Shown: positions 55,251 to 64,000 of the stretch, in pieces | Numbering within the stretch: position 1 is the stretch's first letter | Layout: every line of letters begins with the position of its first letter | NCBI RefSeq assembly: GCF_016427565.1 | Contig: NZ_JAELXT010000004.1 | Location: 1 to 64,000, forward strand | Reading direction: 5' to 3' | Origin: Microvirga splendida | Lineage (GTDB): Bacteria > Pseudomonadota > Alphaproteobacteria > Rhizobiales > Beijerinckiaceae | DNA: 64,000 nt | Notes under the pieces: model-generated | Database searches by the model: none | Told to the model about the DNA's origin: nothing | Seen by the model: only the letters and a program-made list of their open reading frames with translations | Position numbers and translations under genes: made by a program

Positions 55251-55859
55251 ATGTTCTACGAAACCTCAGCCAACGCCCATGGCCTGCCGCACGATCCGTT
55301 CAAGGCTATCGTCACGCCCCGGCCCATCGGCTGGATCACCGCCATGAGCGCAAAGGGCGAGGTGAACCTCTCGCCCTATTCGTTCTTCAACGCCGTTTCC
55401 GAGCGCCCGCCCATGGTGGCCTTCTCCTCGGCGGGGAAGAAGGACGCGCTCACCTTTATCGAGGAGACGGGTGAGTTTGTCTGCAACCTGGCGACCTACG
55501 ACCTGCGGGAGAAGATGAACCTTACCTCGGCGGTTCTGCCGCGCGGCGAGAGCGAGATGGAGCATGCGGGCCTCGGGTCCGCACCGTCCCGGCTGGTGAG
55601 GCCGCCGCGGGTGGCGGGGGCACCGGCGGCGCTCGAATGCCGGTGGCTCCAGACCGTGCCGCTCAATCCGTTGGGCGGCGGCGATCCGTCCTACTTTCTC
55701 GTGATCGGCCAGGTGGTCGGGATCCATATCGACGACCGCTACATCGTCGACGGCCTCGTCGACACGGCCGCCATGCGTCCCATCGCCCGTTCCGGCTACC
55801 GCGATTACTTCGTGGCCACCCCGGAAACCAAGTTCTCGATCACGCGGCCAGGGGGCTGA
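55251..55859 (+). CDS. Flavin reductase family protein
   Basis: A 202-residue FMN-binding split barrel (FKAIVTPRPIGWITAMSAKG, NLSPYSFFNAVSERPPMVAFS). It probably reduces flavin or acts on a flavin-bound substrate. It follows the nitroreductase gene by four bases; a GTG at 55248 is an alternative start. The pair likely forms an operon. Confidence 0.88.
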   Translation: MFYETSANAHGLPHDPFKAIVTPRPIGWITAMSAKGEVNLSPYSFFNAVSERPPMVAFSSAGKKDALTFIEETGEFVCNLATYDLREKMNLTSAVLPRGESEMEHAGLGSAPSRLVRPPRVAGAPAALECRWLQTVPLNPLGGGDPSYFLVIGQVVGIHIDDRYIVDGLVDTAAMRPIARSGYRDYFVATPETKFSITRPGG

Positions 55860-55909
55860 CACTCCGAGCCTCGGTTCTCACCGGCCGAGCCTCTCCGCCC
55901 GAGAATATA

Positions 55910-55943
55910 AAAGGCCCGCGATGGGAAACCATCGCGGGCCTTT
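55910..55943. terminator. Bidirectional terminator
   Basis: A perfect 15-bp stem (AAAGGCCCGCGATGG and complement) with a GAAA loop. It lies between the flavin reductase (plus) and the large RTX gene (minus) and has short T-runs on both sides. Confidence 0.88.
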
Positions 55944-55973
55944 CGCTTGTTCAGGCTTCGAACGTCGGCTGGA

Positions 55974-58859
55974 TCAGATGATGAAGAAGTCCTTCTCGGT
56001 CATCTTGAGGTTCTTGGACAGGGTGGCGATCTCCACCTGCTTGCCCTTGCCGGAGCCGTCGGCATCGTAGAAGAGCTTGCCCTTTTTGCTGTCGTAGATC
56101 ACGTAGTCGTTCTTATCCTTGGCTTTGTCGCCGATTGTGAAGAACTTCTTGTTGAGCTTCGCAGGGTTGGCTTCGGTGCCCTTCTTGCCGAGCTTGCTGA
56201 ACACGGCATTGTCGAGCCAGAAGCTGTCGTCCTTGACCTTGAAGTCGAGGATCTTGTCCACGTTCGACTTGGCCGCCTTGGTGTCGAACACGAACGTGTC
56301 CCTGCCCGACTCACCCTTCAGGGTGTCCTTGCCAAGGCCACCCCAGATCTTGTCGCTGCCCGAGCCACCATAAAGCTTGTCGTTGCCTGCGCCGCCGGAG
56401 ACCGTGTCGTTGCCGGCGCCAGCCTTGAGCACATCGTTGCCCACGTTGCCCGAGAGGACATCAGAGGTCGAGGTGCCGGTGAGTTTCTCGCCGGCAACGT
56501 CCGTCAGGTCGATGGTGATGGTCTCCTCATAGGAGTTGTTCTCCGAGTCCGTCGCCCGAACGCGGATCGTGTGGAACGTGGCCTGCTCATAGTCGAGCTT
56601 GGAGCCATCAGCGACGACGATGGACGTTACGCCATTCTCCGTCTTGAGAGCGAAGCGCCCACCAGCATTGTCCACCAGAGCGAACGTGAGGGCATCGCCT
56701 TCAAGGTCAGAGCCGGTGAGCTGGCCGACCGGGGTTCCGACGACCGAGTTCTCCTGCACCTTGTTGCTGGACAGGGTAATATCGGCGGGCGCGTCGTTGA
56801 CTGCATTGATTGTGATGGTGACGACCTGCTCGGTTGTGTACCCGTCATCTAAATCTTGCACCAGGATGGTGAAGGTGTCCGTGCCGTTTACGTTGCTTGC
56901 CGGCGTGTAGGTGAACCTGCCGTCGGCAGAGAAGGTTACCGTACCCTTCTGCGGATGGGCGCCCTCTTTGAGGGAGTATTCCAGTACATCATTATTCGGA
57001 TCAGTGGCGCCGATCTCGCCGACAAAGACGGTGTCCTCGTTCGTGGTGACGTCCTGGGTTGGTGCGACAACGGGGGCCTCGATAGCACGATCAGCCGCGG
57101 CGAGCGCCGTGACGATCTTACCGTCGCCGAAGAACTTGCCGCCTTCGAGGTCGTTCCTGGCCGCCAGCATGCGAACTCCAAGCGCGGCCATATAGGCATC
57201 GTCGTCGAGGTCCGTCACGACGTCGGCCAAGACCTTGGTGAATGCGGAGTCCGCAAGGACTGCCGCACGGGCGACCGCGTCAGGATCTGAGCTTGAAGAC
57301 CACTTCTCGATGAGTTCTTGGCGATGGTTGTTGACGAGCTCAATCGTTTCCCGGATGGCGACCGTCATCTGCTCGGCTGTGGTCGCAGCATCAAGCGCGG
57401 TGATGAATTCGAATTTGGCGTGCTCGACGTCTATCTGCAGCCTTACCTCGGCCGTGATAGCCTCGAAGGAGGCAAAATCACCAAACAGAGTCTTGACCTC
57501 AAGTATACCCAAGCCGATGGCCTTCTCACGACCCTGGTTGTCGGGCAGTTCGTTCAGCTTGGCGAGGGCATCCGCGTCAAGCATAAGCGAGGGGATGGCT
57601 TTGATGGCCGCCAGAACTTGGGCGTCGGTCGTGGCGTCGTTGATTACCTCAAGCAACTCCGCCTTCATCGCAGCGTCTGCGGCGAGGAAAGCATCGGAGA
57701 TCTTGACCACGCCGAAGAACTTGCCGTTTGCAAGATTCTCGCGGGCTGCCAGCACGCGGGCACCCAACTCAGCCATGTAAGCTGCATCGTTCACGTGGGT
57801 TGCAATCTCGGCGAGAGCCTTCGTGTACGGGTCGGCCTTGAGAGCCGTGACGCGGGCGTCGAGAGCGTCATTGCCCTCGATGGCATCCCACTCATTTATA
57901 AGGTCTTGACGGTGATCGTTGACGAGTTCGACGGTCGACTTGATGGCGGCCGCCATACCTTCGTCCGTCGTGGCTGCGTCGAGAGCGTTGATGAACACGT
58001 ACTTGGCGTGCTCGACGTCAATCTGGCGCCGGACTTCAGCAACGATAGAATCGAGAGATGCAAAGTCGTTGAAAAGTGTCTTGATCTCGAGGATTCCCAG
58101 ACCAATGGCAACCTCACGGCCTTGGTTGTCAGGAAGCTCATCGAGCTTCAAAACGTGATCTGTGCCGAGAAGAATTGAGGCGTTGTCCTTGATGGCCGCC
58201 AAGACCTCGGTTGGGGTGTCGGCCTCGTTGAACGCGACCACCACAGCATCAATGGCCTCGTCGGCCGTGGCAAGCGCTGGGATAATTCTGCTGTCGCCGA
58301 AGAATTGGCCGCCCTCAAGGGCATCTCGGGCCGTCAGCATACGGGCACCCAATTGTGCCATATATGCATCGTCGTCGAGGTGGGTCACGATCTCTGCCAG
58401 AACAGTGGTGTAGGCAGACTGCTGAAGAACACCGGCAAGATTGACGGCCTCGGAATTCAGGCCATCGGCCAGCAGGAAGGCGATCAGATCCTGGCGATGC
58501 TGATTGACTAGTTCCACCGTCTCCTTGATAGCGGCAGCCATCTCTGTGGCCGTTGTGGCGCCATCAAGTGCGGTGATGAATTCGAACTTGGCATGCTCAG
58601 TGTCGATCTGGCTCTTGACTGCTTCCGCGATGCCTTCGACCGAAGTGAAGTTGCCGAAGAGTTGCTTGAACTGGACAATTCCCATGCCGATAGCCTGTTC
58701 GCGGCCCTGATCGTCGGGAAGGTCGACGAGCTTCTGCAGGTATGCGTCACGGGTTTCCCCAGTGAACAGAATTGCGGAGTACTCGGTGTTCTTGATCGCA
58801 GCCAAAGCATCTTGCCAGGTCGCGGCCGTGTTGAATGCGGCAATCAAAGCGTCAGACAT
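55974..58859 (-). CDS. Very large RTX protein with three novel N-terminal repeats
   Basis: A 961-residue protein. Residues 1-204, 206-400 and 402-594 are three copies of a ~195-residue helical unit (consensus features: AxFNxAxT...LAAIK, LPDNQGREKAIGLGILEIKTLFGDFAS, QIDVEHAKFEFITALDAATT, VELVNxHRQDLI, DDDAYMAxLGARMLAAR). I cannot assign it to a named domain. Residues 598-690 are a cadherin-like/Tandem-95 repeat, 693-790 a second cadherin-type repeat (AxVNDAPxDI...). RTX nonapeptides follow at 795-855, then the shared C-terminal module (ending FFII). Start at 58859 (MSDALIAAF) mirrors that of the sister gene. Probably a type I-secreted surface or matrix protein. Confidence 0.92.
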   Translation of the reverse strand: MSDALIAAFNTAATWQDALAAIKNTEYSAILFTGETRDAYLQKLVDLPDDQGREQAIGMGIVQFKQLFGNFTSVEGIAEAVKSQIDTEHAKFEFITALDGATTATEMAAAIKETVELVNQHRQDLIAFLLADGLNSEAVNLAGVLQQSAYTTVLAEIVTHLDDDAYMAQLGARMLTARDALEGGQFFGDSRIIPALATADEAIDAVVVAFNEADTPTEVLAAIKDNASILLGTDHVLKLDELPDNQGREVAIGLGILEIKTLFNDFASLDSIVAEVRRQIDVEHAKYVFINALDAATTDEGMAAAIKSTVELVNDHRQDLINEWDAIEGNDALDARVTALKADPYTKALAEIATHVNDAAYMAELGARVLAARENLANGKFFGVVKISDAFLAADAAMKAELLEVINDATTDAQVLAAIKAIPSLMLDADALAKLNELPDNQGREKAIGLGILEVKTLFGDFASFEAITAEVRLQIDVEHAKFEFITALDAATTAEQMTVAIRETIELVNNHRQELIEKWSSSSDPDAVARAAVLADSAFTKVLADVVTDLDDDAYMAALGVRMLAARNDLEGGKFFGDGKIVTALAAADRAIEAPVVAPTQDVTTNEDTVFVGEIGATDPNNDVLEYSLKEGAHPQKGTVTFSADGRFTYTPASNVNGTDTFTILVQDLDDGYTTEQVVTITINAVNDAPADITLSSNKVQENSVVGTPVGQLTGSDLEGDALTFALVDNAGGRFALKTENGVTSIVVADGSKLDYEQATFHTIRVRATDSENNSYEETITIDLTDVAGEKLTGTSTSDVLSGNVGNDVLKAGAGNDTVSGGAGNDKLYGGSGSDKIWGGLGKDTLKGESGRDTFVFDTKAAKSNVDKILDFKVKDDSFWLDNAVFSKLGKKGTEANPAKLNKKFFTIGDKAKDKNDYVIYDSKKGKLFYDADGSGKGKQVEIATLSKNLKMTEKDFFII

Positions 58860-59236
58860 TTGAAATCCCCCAAACTCGCCTGCTGGCGAGGTTCTCACAG
58901 CGGCGGCCACCTGGGCCGGCCGCTTCAGCGTTTCTCGGTTCTTTGTCTGCCCTGCCGCTAACAACCACGCGGGGAGAGGGCGATGTGTGGTTTCGTAACG
59001 TTAAAGAGCACAGCGATGGGGAGTCGCTCATTACCCATATGGGGAGTTGATAACGTTTCAAAAACTGTATAAATAAGTAGTGTCCCGAGGGAAGTGCCTG
59101 CCTATTTGGGCAGGTGCTCAAGGGCATACAGTTTGGTAAGGCTACAGCCGTCAAGGGATGCCAACATCCTTAACCGGCAGGGTTTAAGAAGACCTTTCGG
59201 GCTGGTCGGTAGTTTTTAGTGTAGAGTTGACCGCAG
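58860..59236. other. Divergent promoter region of RTX and LuxR-type genes
   Basis: 377 bases between divergent genes. It contains a hairpin CTCGCC-TGCT-GGCGAG (58875-58890) in the RTX leader, the shared dyad at 59014-59026, a CCCATATGGG palindrome nearby (59034-59043) and a CCTGCC/GGCAGG inverted repeat around 59096-59113. Promoter boxes cannot be fixed by eye. Confidence 0.5.
59013..59027. promoter_or_regulatory. Dyad operator candidate, RTX promoter 1
   Basis: On the minus strand GCGA-CTCCCCA-TCGC; the core CGACTCCCCATCG recurs with one change at 62942-62954 upstream of the sister RTX gene. It lies about 155 bases before the ATG. Confidence 0.45.
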
Positions 59237-60334
59237 ATGCCGGTGACAGAAGCTTTCTATGAGGCTGCCATCATTCCAGAGCTGTGGAAGGAGGCGCTGA
59301 ACCAGGCAACTGAGGCCTGGGGCGCAGACGGCATCATCGTGTCCTCGTACCCCGAGTGCCTGAGCGGCTATCTGCCATCCGACGGGATGGAGGAGTTCTG
59401 CAGTCGCTTCGTCAGTCAAGGTTGGCACAAGCAAGATATCCGGGCAGTCCGCGGTCTCGCCTTTGTGCGCAAAGGCAATGAACTCGCCACCGATCTCGAT
59501 CTTTTCACGCCGGATGAACTGAAACAGCTTCCTTTCTATCGCGACTTTCTCGACTCTATGGGGTTTAACTGGTTCGCCGGTGGTCTCCTGGCTGAGGGAG
59601 GCGGGTCCCAGATCACCCTCTCCGTTCATCGGAAAGCCGGCAGAGATCCGTTCCTGCAGGCGGATCTCGCCCGCATTCAGCGCGACCTCCCGCATGTGAA
59701 AAGGGCCGCTCGCCTCGCCGCGAAGGCTCGCATCTCCTATGCCGAAGGTCTCGTCGACAGCCTAGAGCGGCTAGCCTGTGGCGCAATCCTGATCGACTGG
59801 CTTGGCCGCGTTATTCGCATGAACAAGAAAGCTGAGGGTTACGTCGGGAGCCACATCGAGGTCACCTCATCACGCCTCCGGTCAAGGCACCGCGAGAACA
59901 GAAAGACCCTGCAGGAGCTTGTGGCTACCTGCACACAGCCGCTTGGCGAGCGCGGTGAAAAGTCCATTACGTCCGCCCTGCTGCACCGCCCCAACGAACT
60001 TCCCCTTGTCGTTCATGCTCATCCCATTGTGCGCAAGGCATCCGATGTTTTCCAGGGAGCCTCCGGCCTTCTGTTGCTCAGCGATCCAGCAGAGCAGCGG
60101 ATCCTCGACGCAAGAGCATTGCAGCAGATGTTTCAGCTGACGCCCTCCGAAATCCGTATCTCCGCAGAGCTTGCAAAAGGCCTGGACACACAGCAGATCG
60201 CGAGCGAGCACGGCATTGGTGCCAATACCGTTCGCTATCATCTGAAATCGATCTTCGCCAAGACGAGCACGCATCACCAAGCCCAATTGGTCAGTCTGCT
60301 TTCCCGCTTCTCCGACCTATCTGACCTCAACTAA
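59237..60334 (+). CDS. LuxR-family transcriptional regulator
   Basis: A 365-residue regulator with a long N-terminal sensory region (no named domain recognised; YEAAIIPELW near the start) and a canonical C-terminal GerE helix-turn-helix (QLTPSEIRISAELAKGL, then IASEHGIGANTVRYHLKSIF). It is flanked on both sides by the large RTX genes and is the only regulator in the locus. It is divergent from the first and convergent with the second. Paralogue of 4164-5291. Confidence 0.88.
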   Translation: MPVTEAFYEAAIIPELWKEALNQATEAWGADGIIVSSYPECLSGYLPSDGMEEFCSRFVSQGWHKQDIRAVRGLAFVRKGNELATDLDLFTPDELKQLPFYRDFLDSMGFNWFAGGLLAEGGGSQITLSVHRKAGRDPFLQADLARIQRDLPHVKRAARLAAKARISYAEGLVDSLERLACGAILIDWLGRVIRMNKKAEGYVGSHIEVTSSRLRSRHRENRKTLQELVATCTQPLGERGEKSITSALLHRPNELPLVVHAHPIVRKASDVFQGASGLLLLSDPAEQRILDARALQQMFQLTPSEIRISAELAKGLDTQQIASEHGIGANTVRYHLKSIFAKTSTHHQAQLVSLLSRFSDLSDLN

Positions 60335-60349
60335 GGGTGTTTATCCGCC

Positions 60350-62836
60350 CTAGATGACGAGGAAGTCCTTTTCAGTCATCTTCAGGTTCTTGGAGAGAGC
60401 GGTGATCTCCACCTGCTTGCTTTTCCCGGAGCCATCAGGGTCGTAGAAGAGTTTGCCCTTCTTGCTATCGTAGATCACGTAGTCGTTCTTGTCCTTGGAC
60501 TTGGCGCCCTTGACAAAGAAATCTTTGATCAGCTTGGCCGGTTTCTTTTCCGTCCCCTGTTTGCCGAGCTTGGTGAAGACTTTGTTGTCGAGCCAGATCG
60601 TGTCGTCCTCGACCTTGAAATCGACGAGTTTGTCCTTGTTCCTGCTCTTGTGTGGCTTGGTGTCGAACACGAAGACGTCCTTGCCTGACCCACCTGTCAG
60701 CTGATCGTTGCCGAGTCTGCCCCAGAGCGTATCGCGGCCTGAGCCGCCCTTGAGAAGATCTGAAGAGGACGAGCCTATGGCTCTCTCGCGTGGATCGTCT
60801 TTCACATCGACGATGAAGGTCTCCTGGTAGGCGGCATTGGACCCGTCCTTCACCTGGACAGTCAGCGTGTGTGCCGTCGCCTGTTCATGGTCGAGCCTGA
60901 CACCGTCCTTCACCACGACTCGACCATTGCTGATGGCGAAGCGCCCGTCGGCATCGTTCGTCAGGGAGAAGGTAAGGGTGTCACGGTCGACGTCGAATCC
61001 CTCAAGCGCTCCCACGAGCGTTCCGGCCGTGGCATTCTCCTCCACGGCGGTGTTCGACAGAACGATGTCGTGCGGCCTGTCGTTCACCGGGCTGACGGTG
61101 ATCGTGAACGTTCTCGGCGGACTCTGGGCACCGTCGGCGTCAACCACCTGATACTGGAATGTCACGGTGCCATTGAAGTTGGCCACCGGTTGGTAGCTGA
61201 AGGCTCCGTCATCATTGAATTTCAGGCCTTGGACGGGCTGTACCAGCGTGTAGGTCAGCTCTCCACCGTCGATGTCCGCGCCAGGAGGAACCTGTCCCGT
61301 CATGACGGTGTCTTCAGCGCTTGAAGCGCGGTTGCCCGTTTCCGCTGCCTCCGGGGCATCGTTTTGCCCCGTGACGGTAACCGTTATCGTGGTGGCTGCG
61401 GTTCCATCCAAGGATTCAACCGTCAGCGTCTGCTCTATCTGCTGATTCTTCCCGAGGGATTGTGCTGCACTGTTGAGCGTGAAGGTCCACTCACCGGTGG
61501 TGCTGTCGAAGGTGAATGTCCCGTACTCCTTTTGAAGCTCGCTTTCTGCGACGGCCTTGAATCGGCTTTCGCCCCAATCGCCGTCCTCGATGGTCAGGAG
61601 CCCCCCGATGCTTTGCTGGTCGTCCTCACTCATCGCGCCGGAACTGGCGCCGGAGATTACGGCGTCGTGAGCAGCATCGATAGCCCTGTCTGCCAAGTCG
61701 AGCGCAGCGATCAAAGCATCTGTGTCGTGGAACAAATCGCCCTGGAGTGCGGACTGCATCCTGTCGGCAAGCTCCGCCAGATAATCTTCGTTACCCAGAT
61801 GCGAGCTGACTTCGCTCAGTATGGTGGTATAGGCTTCAGCCTTCAGCTCATTTGCCCGCACAACTGCATCCGGGTCACTACTGGCGAGCCACTCGGCAAT
61901 CAGGGCCTGCCGGTGCTGATTGATCCGTGCGACATGGATACTCAGTGCCAAACCCATGGAATTGGCGTCCTGCGAGCCATTGATCGCCGTAAGAGCTGCA
62001 AAACGGCCATGTACCATGTCGATCTGCCTCCCTACTGCCGCTGTAATCTGCTCAGGCGAGGTGAAGTCTCCAAACAGCGTTTTGATTTCAATCACCCCAA
62101 GCCCGATCGCCTCCACATACGCAACGTCAACATAAAGCTGCTCAAGCTTTGCGAGATGATAGGGATCGAGCAGAGTAGATGCGTTGCCTATGATCGCGGC
62201 GAGCATCGCCTCCCAGTCTGCCGCTTCATTGAAGGACGTGATGATGCTCCTGGATTCGAGCGCATCAGTGGCATCGTCGAGAGCCTGGACAACGCTGTCG
62301 AGATTATCGAAAGGCCCATTCTCCTGATGGGCTAACATCATTTGGGCCGCCAGAGCATCGAGGTAGGCTCCGTCGCCGAGCCGGGCGGAGATTGTTCTCA
62401 AAACCGTCGTGTAGAGTTCGGCTTCGAGTTCGGCAGCCCGGGCTCTGACGATCGGGTCATCGCTTGAGGACCATTCCTGGATGATACCTTCCCGGTCGTC
62501 GTAGAGCGGTTGAATCCGTTCCAGGGCGATCCGGATGTCCTCCGCGGTGCCCGCCGTTCGAAAGGCGAAGACGAAATCGTGCTTGGCATATTCGATATCG
62601 ATCTGCCGCTCTACGACCGCCTTGATCTGCGTGAGGGATGCGAAATTCCCAAACAAGATCTTGATCTCGTTGACCCCGAGACCGAGCGCTTGTTCGCGAT
62701 CTCCGTCGGCCCGTAAGGAGGCGAGCTTCTCTATATGGAAGGTCTCGAGAAGCGCTGCGGCATTGCTTTCGATGGCGGTCAGGACTTGAGCCCAAGTGGT
62801 CGCTTCATTGAAGACCGCAACAATCGCATCGGACAT
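60350..62836 (-). CDS. Large RTX protein with two novel N-terminal repeats and a VCBS domain
   Basis: An 828-residue protein. Residues 1-194 and 198-388 are two diverged copies of the same ~195-residue unit as in the sister protein (both start MSDAxxAxFNxAxTW). Residues 390-490 are a VCBS-type domain (SGAMSEDDQQSIGGLLTIED, STTGEWTFTLN), 500-583 and 587-680 cadherin-like repeats (SPVNDRPHDIVLS), 690-722 RTX nonapeptides, and the last 105 residues the shared C-terminal module ending DFLVI. Probably a secreted calcium-binding adhesin or matrix protein. Fewer RTX nonapeptides than the sister. Confidence 0.92.
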   Translation of the reverse strand: MSDAIVAVFNEATTWAQVLTAIESNAAALLETFHIEKLASLRADGDREQALGLGVNEIKILFGNFASLTQIKAVVERQIDIEYAKHDFVFAFRTAGTAEDIRIALERIQPLYDDREGIIQEWSSSDDPIVRARAAELEAELYTTVLRTISARLGDGAYLDALAAQMMLAHQENGPFDNLDSVVQALDDATDALESRSIITSFNEAADWEAMLAAIIGNASTLLDPYHLAKLEQLYVDVAYVEAIGLGVIEIKTLFGDFTSPEQITAAVGRQIDMVHGRFAALTAINGSQDANSMGLALSIHVARINQHRQALIAEWLASSDPDAVVRANELKAEAYTTILSEVSSHLGNEDYLAELADRMQSALQGDLFHDTDALIAALDLADRAIDAAHDAVISGASSGAMSEDDQQSIGGLLTIEDGDWGESRFKAVAESELQKEYGTFTFDSTTGEWTFTLNSAAQSLGKNQQIEQTLTVESLDGTAATTITVTVTGQNDAPEAAETGNRASSAEDTVMTGQVPPGADIDGGELTYTLVQPVQGLKFNDDGAFSYQPVANFNGTVTFQYQVVDADGAQSPPRTFTITVSPVNDRPHDIVLSNTAVEENATAGTLVGALEGFDVDRDTLTFSLTNDADGRFAISNGRVVVKDGVRLDHEQATAHTLTVQVKDGSNAAYQETFIVDVKDDPRERAIGSSSSDLLKGGSGRDTLWGRLGNDQLTGGSGKDVFVFDTKPHKSRNKDKLVDFKVEDDTIWLDNKVFTKLGKQGTEKKPAKLIKDFFVKGAKSKDKNDYVIYDSKKGKLFYDPDGSGKSKQVEITALSKNLKMTEKDFLVI

Positions 62837-63150
62837 CCGAACCCCCGTGCCTGTTTGTGCGTGGCGTCCTCTGACGATGCCAATAACATTCCGCTCGCCA
62901 AGCGTTGACGATGCAGTTGAAGAGCGGAGTGCTCTTCATATCGATGGGGAATCGAACAGATGTCGACTATCTGTTTGAAGAGGATCAAGGTTGTTTTGGC
63001 TGCTTACTCTGCGGCTTTATGCTTGATGATGGCTAGGGCTAAGGAATAGATCGCTGAAATTATAACTGATGGTTGAAGTATAGTTTGTTCTTGCTTGTAA
63101 GTAGCAAAGATGGTGCCGCAAGCTCGTCCGGCTTTCCCGGACAAGCCCCC
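62837..63150. other. Promoter region of the second large RTX gene
   Basis: 314 bases. It contains the second dyad (62942-62954) and an AT-rich part (63040-63110) that may carry the promoter of neighbouring transcripts. No gene recognised. Confidence 0.45.
62941..62955. promoter_or_regulatory. Dyad operator candidate, RTX promoter 2
   Basis: On the minus strand TCGAT-TCCCC-ATCGA, a perfect 5-bp dyad around TCCCC. It shares 12 of 13 core bases with the dyad at 59014-59026 and lies about 106 bases before the ATG at 62836. Confidence 0.5.
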
Positions 63151-64000
63151 TTAATGCTTTCCAGCGCGCCTCAGCAGGCGCTCGGCCCGCAGCAGGTGTG
63201 GCCGGTCCAGCATCTCGCCGTTGACGCCGACAACGCCGGCTCCCGGAGTGGCCTTGAAAGCCTCGATCACCGCTTGAGCCCGTTCGACCGCCTCCCGAGA
63301 CGGCGTGAAAGCTTCGTTGATGATCGGAACCTGGGCCGGATGAATTGCCATCTTGGCGACGAAGCCGTCGCGCCGTGCCTCGCGGCACTCGGCTTCCAGC
63401 CCTGCCATGTCGCGGAAGTTGGTGAAGACGGAGTCGACCGCATCGACGCTCGCAGCCGTGGCGCCCAGCAGGGTGAGCGAGCGGGCGAGGCGGTACGGGT
63501 CCGTGTAGGCGCCATCCGCATTTCGGTTTGTCTCGGCTCCGAGATCGGCGGACAGATCCTCGCCGCCCCAGGCAATCCCCATGAGCCGGTGGCTCGCGCC
63601 CGTGAAGGTACCGAGCGCGAAGACGCCCGCTGCGTTCTCGGTCGCGATGGCAAGAATGCGGGTAGCGCCATCATCGAGGCCGAACTCCGCCTCGCGCACG
63701 GCGAGCTTGGCGCCCAGATGCGCCACGTCCGTGCCGCCGACGGTCTTCGGCAGAACGACCCCGTCGGGCCCGGCGCGCATCACGCCGTCGAGATCCGCAT
63801 CGATGAGGCCGGTCGTCAGGCCGTTGACGCGCACGAAAAGACGGGGGCGCTCGGTGTTCGTGCGCTGCGCGGAGAGGAACTCTGCCGTGACGCGCCGTGC
63901 TTCCTCCTTGGCGGACAAGGCCACCGAATCCTCGAGGTCGATGAGGAGGACGTCCGCTCCGGATGTCAGGCCCTTCTCGAGCTTCCGGGGGCTGTCGCCC
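63151..64000 (-). CDS. HpcH/HpaI aldolase / citrate lyase beta-like protein (5' end outside window)
   Basis: 283 residues are visible; the N-terminus lies beyond the right edge (the first residues seen are GDSPRKLEKGL, normally preceded by a SxLFVPG strand). DVLLIDLEDSVAL and PKTVGGTDV are CitE-superfamily signatures, and RLMGIAWGGEDLSADLGAE contains the metal-binding Glu/Asp. It may be a malyl-CoA, citramalyl-CoA or similar CoA-ester lyase. Substrate not decidable. Confidence 0.87.
   Translation of the reverse strand, partial: GDSPRKLEKGLTSGADVLLIDLEDSVALSAKEEARRVTAEFLSAQRTNTERPRLFVRVNGLTTGLIDADLDGVMRAGPDGVVLPKTVGGTDVAHLGAKLAVREAEFGLDDGATRILAIATENAAGVFALGTFTGASHRLMGIAWGGEDLSADLGAETNRNADGAYTDPYRLARSLTLLGATAASVDAVDSVFTNFRDMAGLEAECREARRDGFVAKMAIHPAQVPIINEAFTPSREAVERAQAVIEAFKATPGAGVVGVNGEMLDRPHLLRAERLLRRAGKH

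Overview
The window reads as a chromosomal segment of a GC-rich alphaproteobacterium, most likely order Hyphomicrobiales (Rhizobiales) and plausibly a Methylobacteriaceae/Microvirga-type organism. This is inferred from gene content, not from a database search. The pointers are a Porin_2-type porin, a CHCC zinc-finger protein, the Usg and DUF3126 small proteins, a liv operon carrying a DUF6867 gene, an HWE-type histidine kinase, a NepR-like protein, and EcfG-type promoter sequences (GGAAC-N16-CGTT). Coding density is high, with housekeeping genes interrupted by small accessory patches. No phage, transposase, CRISPR array or rRNA operon is visible. There is one tRNA, Leu-UAA.

Layout. 0.3-9.3 kb: an RTX calcium-binding protein, rpe, an amino-acid oxidase, a LuxR-like protein with a degenerate DNA-binding domain, a P1 peptidase, ccdA, and DUF1203 and ACT proteins. 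8.1-13.7 kb (minus strand): a complete branched-chain amino-acid ABC transporter, livH-livM-livG-livF-DUF6867-substrate-binding protein. 14-20 kb: flavin reductase, HWE kinase, formyltransferase-like protein, usg, exoD, PRC-barrel protein. 20-27.6 kb: radC, map, FkbM methyltransferase, sfsA, a 1-kb non-coding stretch with a strong promoter and foldable sequence, then a CinA-like protein, gpt and an acyl-activating enzyme. 27.7-34.4 kb: an accessory, probably stress-related patch with two paralogous four-cysteine secreted proteins, a porin, a lipoprotein, tiny membrane proteins (one behind an EcfG-type promoter), a single-domain response regulator, a NepR-like protein and a second RTX protein. 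34.5-49.3 kb: mostly conserved genes (tRNA-Leu, FAD monooxygenase, zf-CHCC, hydrolase, enoyl-CoA hydratase, cysE, DUF3126, gamma carbonic anhydrase, C93 peptidase, rhomboid, CBS, patatin, MFS, hisI, folE, NifU-like, yidD, thrS). 49.5-55.9 kb: a CBS-BON fusion, a YfhO-like membrane protein with a periplasmic partner, a nitroreductase and a flavin reductase. 55.9-62.8 kb: two very large RTX proteins flanking a LuxR-type regulator. The window ends inside a citrate-lyase-beta-like gene.

The most interesting locus is 55.9-63 kb. The two large RTX proteins begin with a duplicated or triplicated unit of about 195 residues that I cannot match to a named domain. These are followed by cadherin/VCBS-type modules, RTX nonapeptides and a C-terminal module shared by all four RTX proteins in the window. 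Both upstream regions carry the same dyad (CGA-N-TCCCC-ATCG), and the only gene between them is a LuxR-type regulator, so a dedicated regulated secreted-adhesin system is a reasonable hypothesis. No type I secretion transporter is encoded here.

Two families of intergenic palindromic repeats are spread through the window. One is about 180 bp with 18-20 bp terminal inverted repeats (three copies). The other is a two-module hairpin element (four copies). Both tend to sit directly against stop codons.
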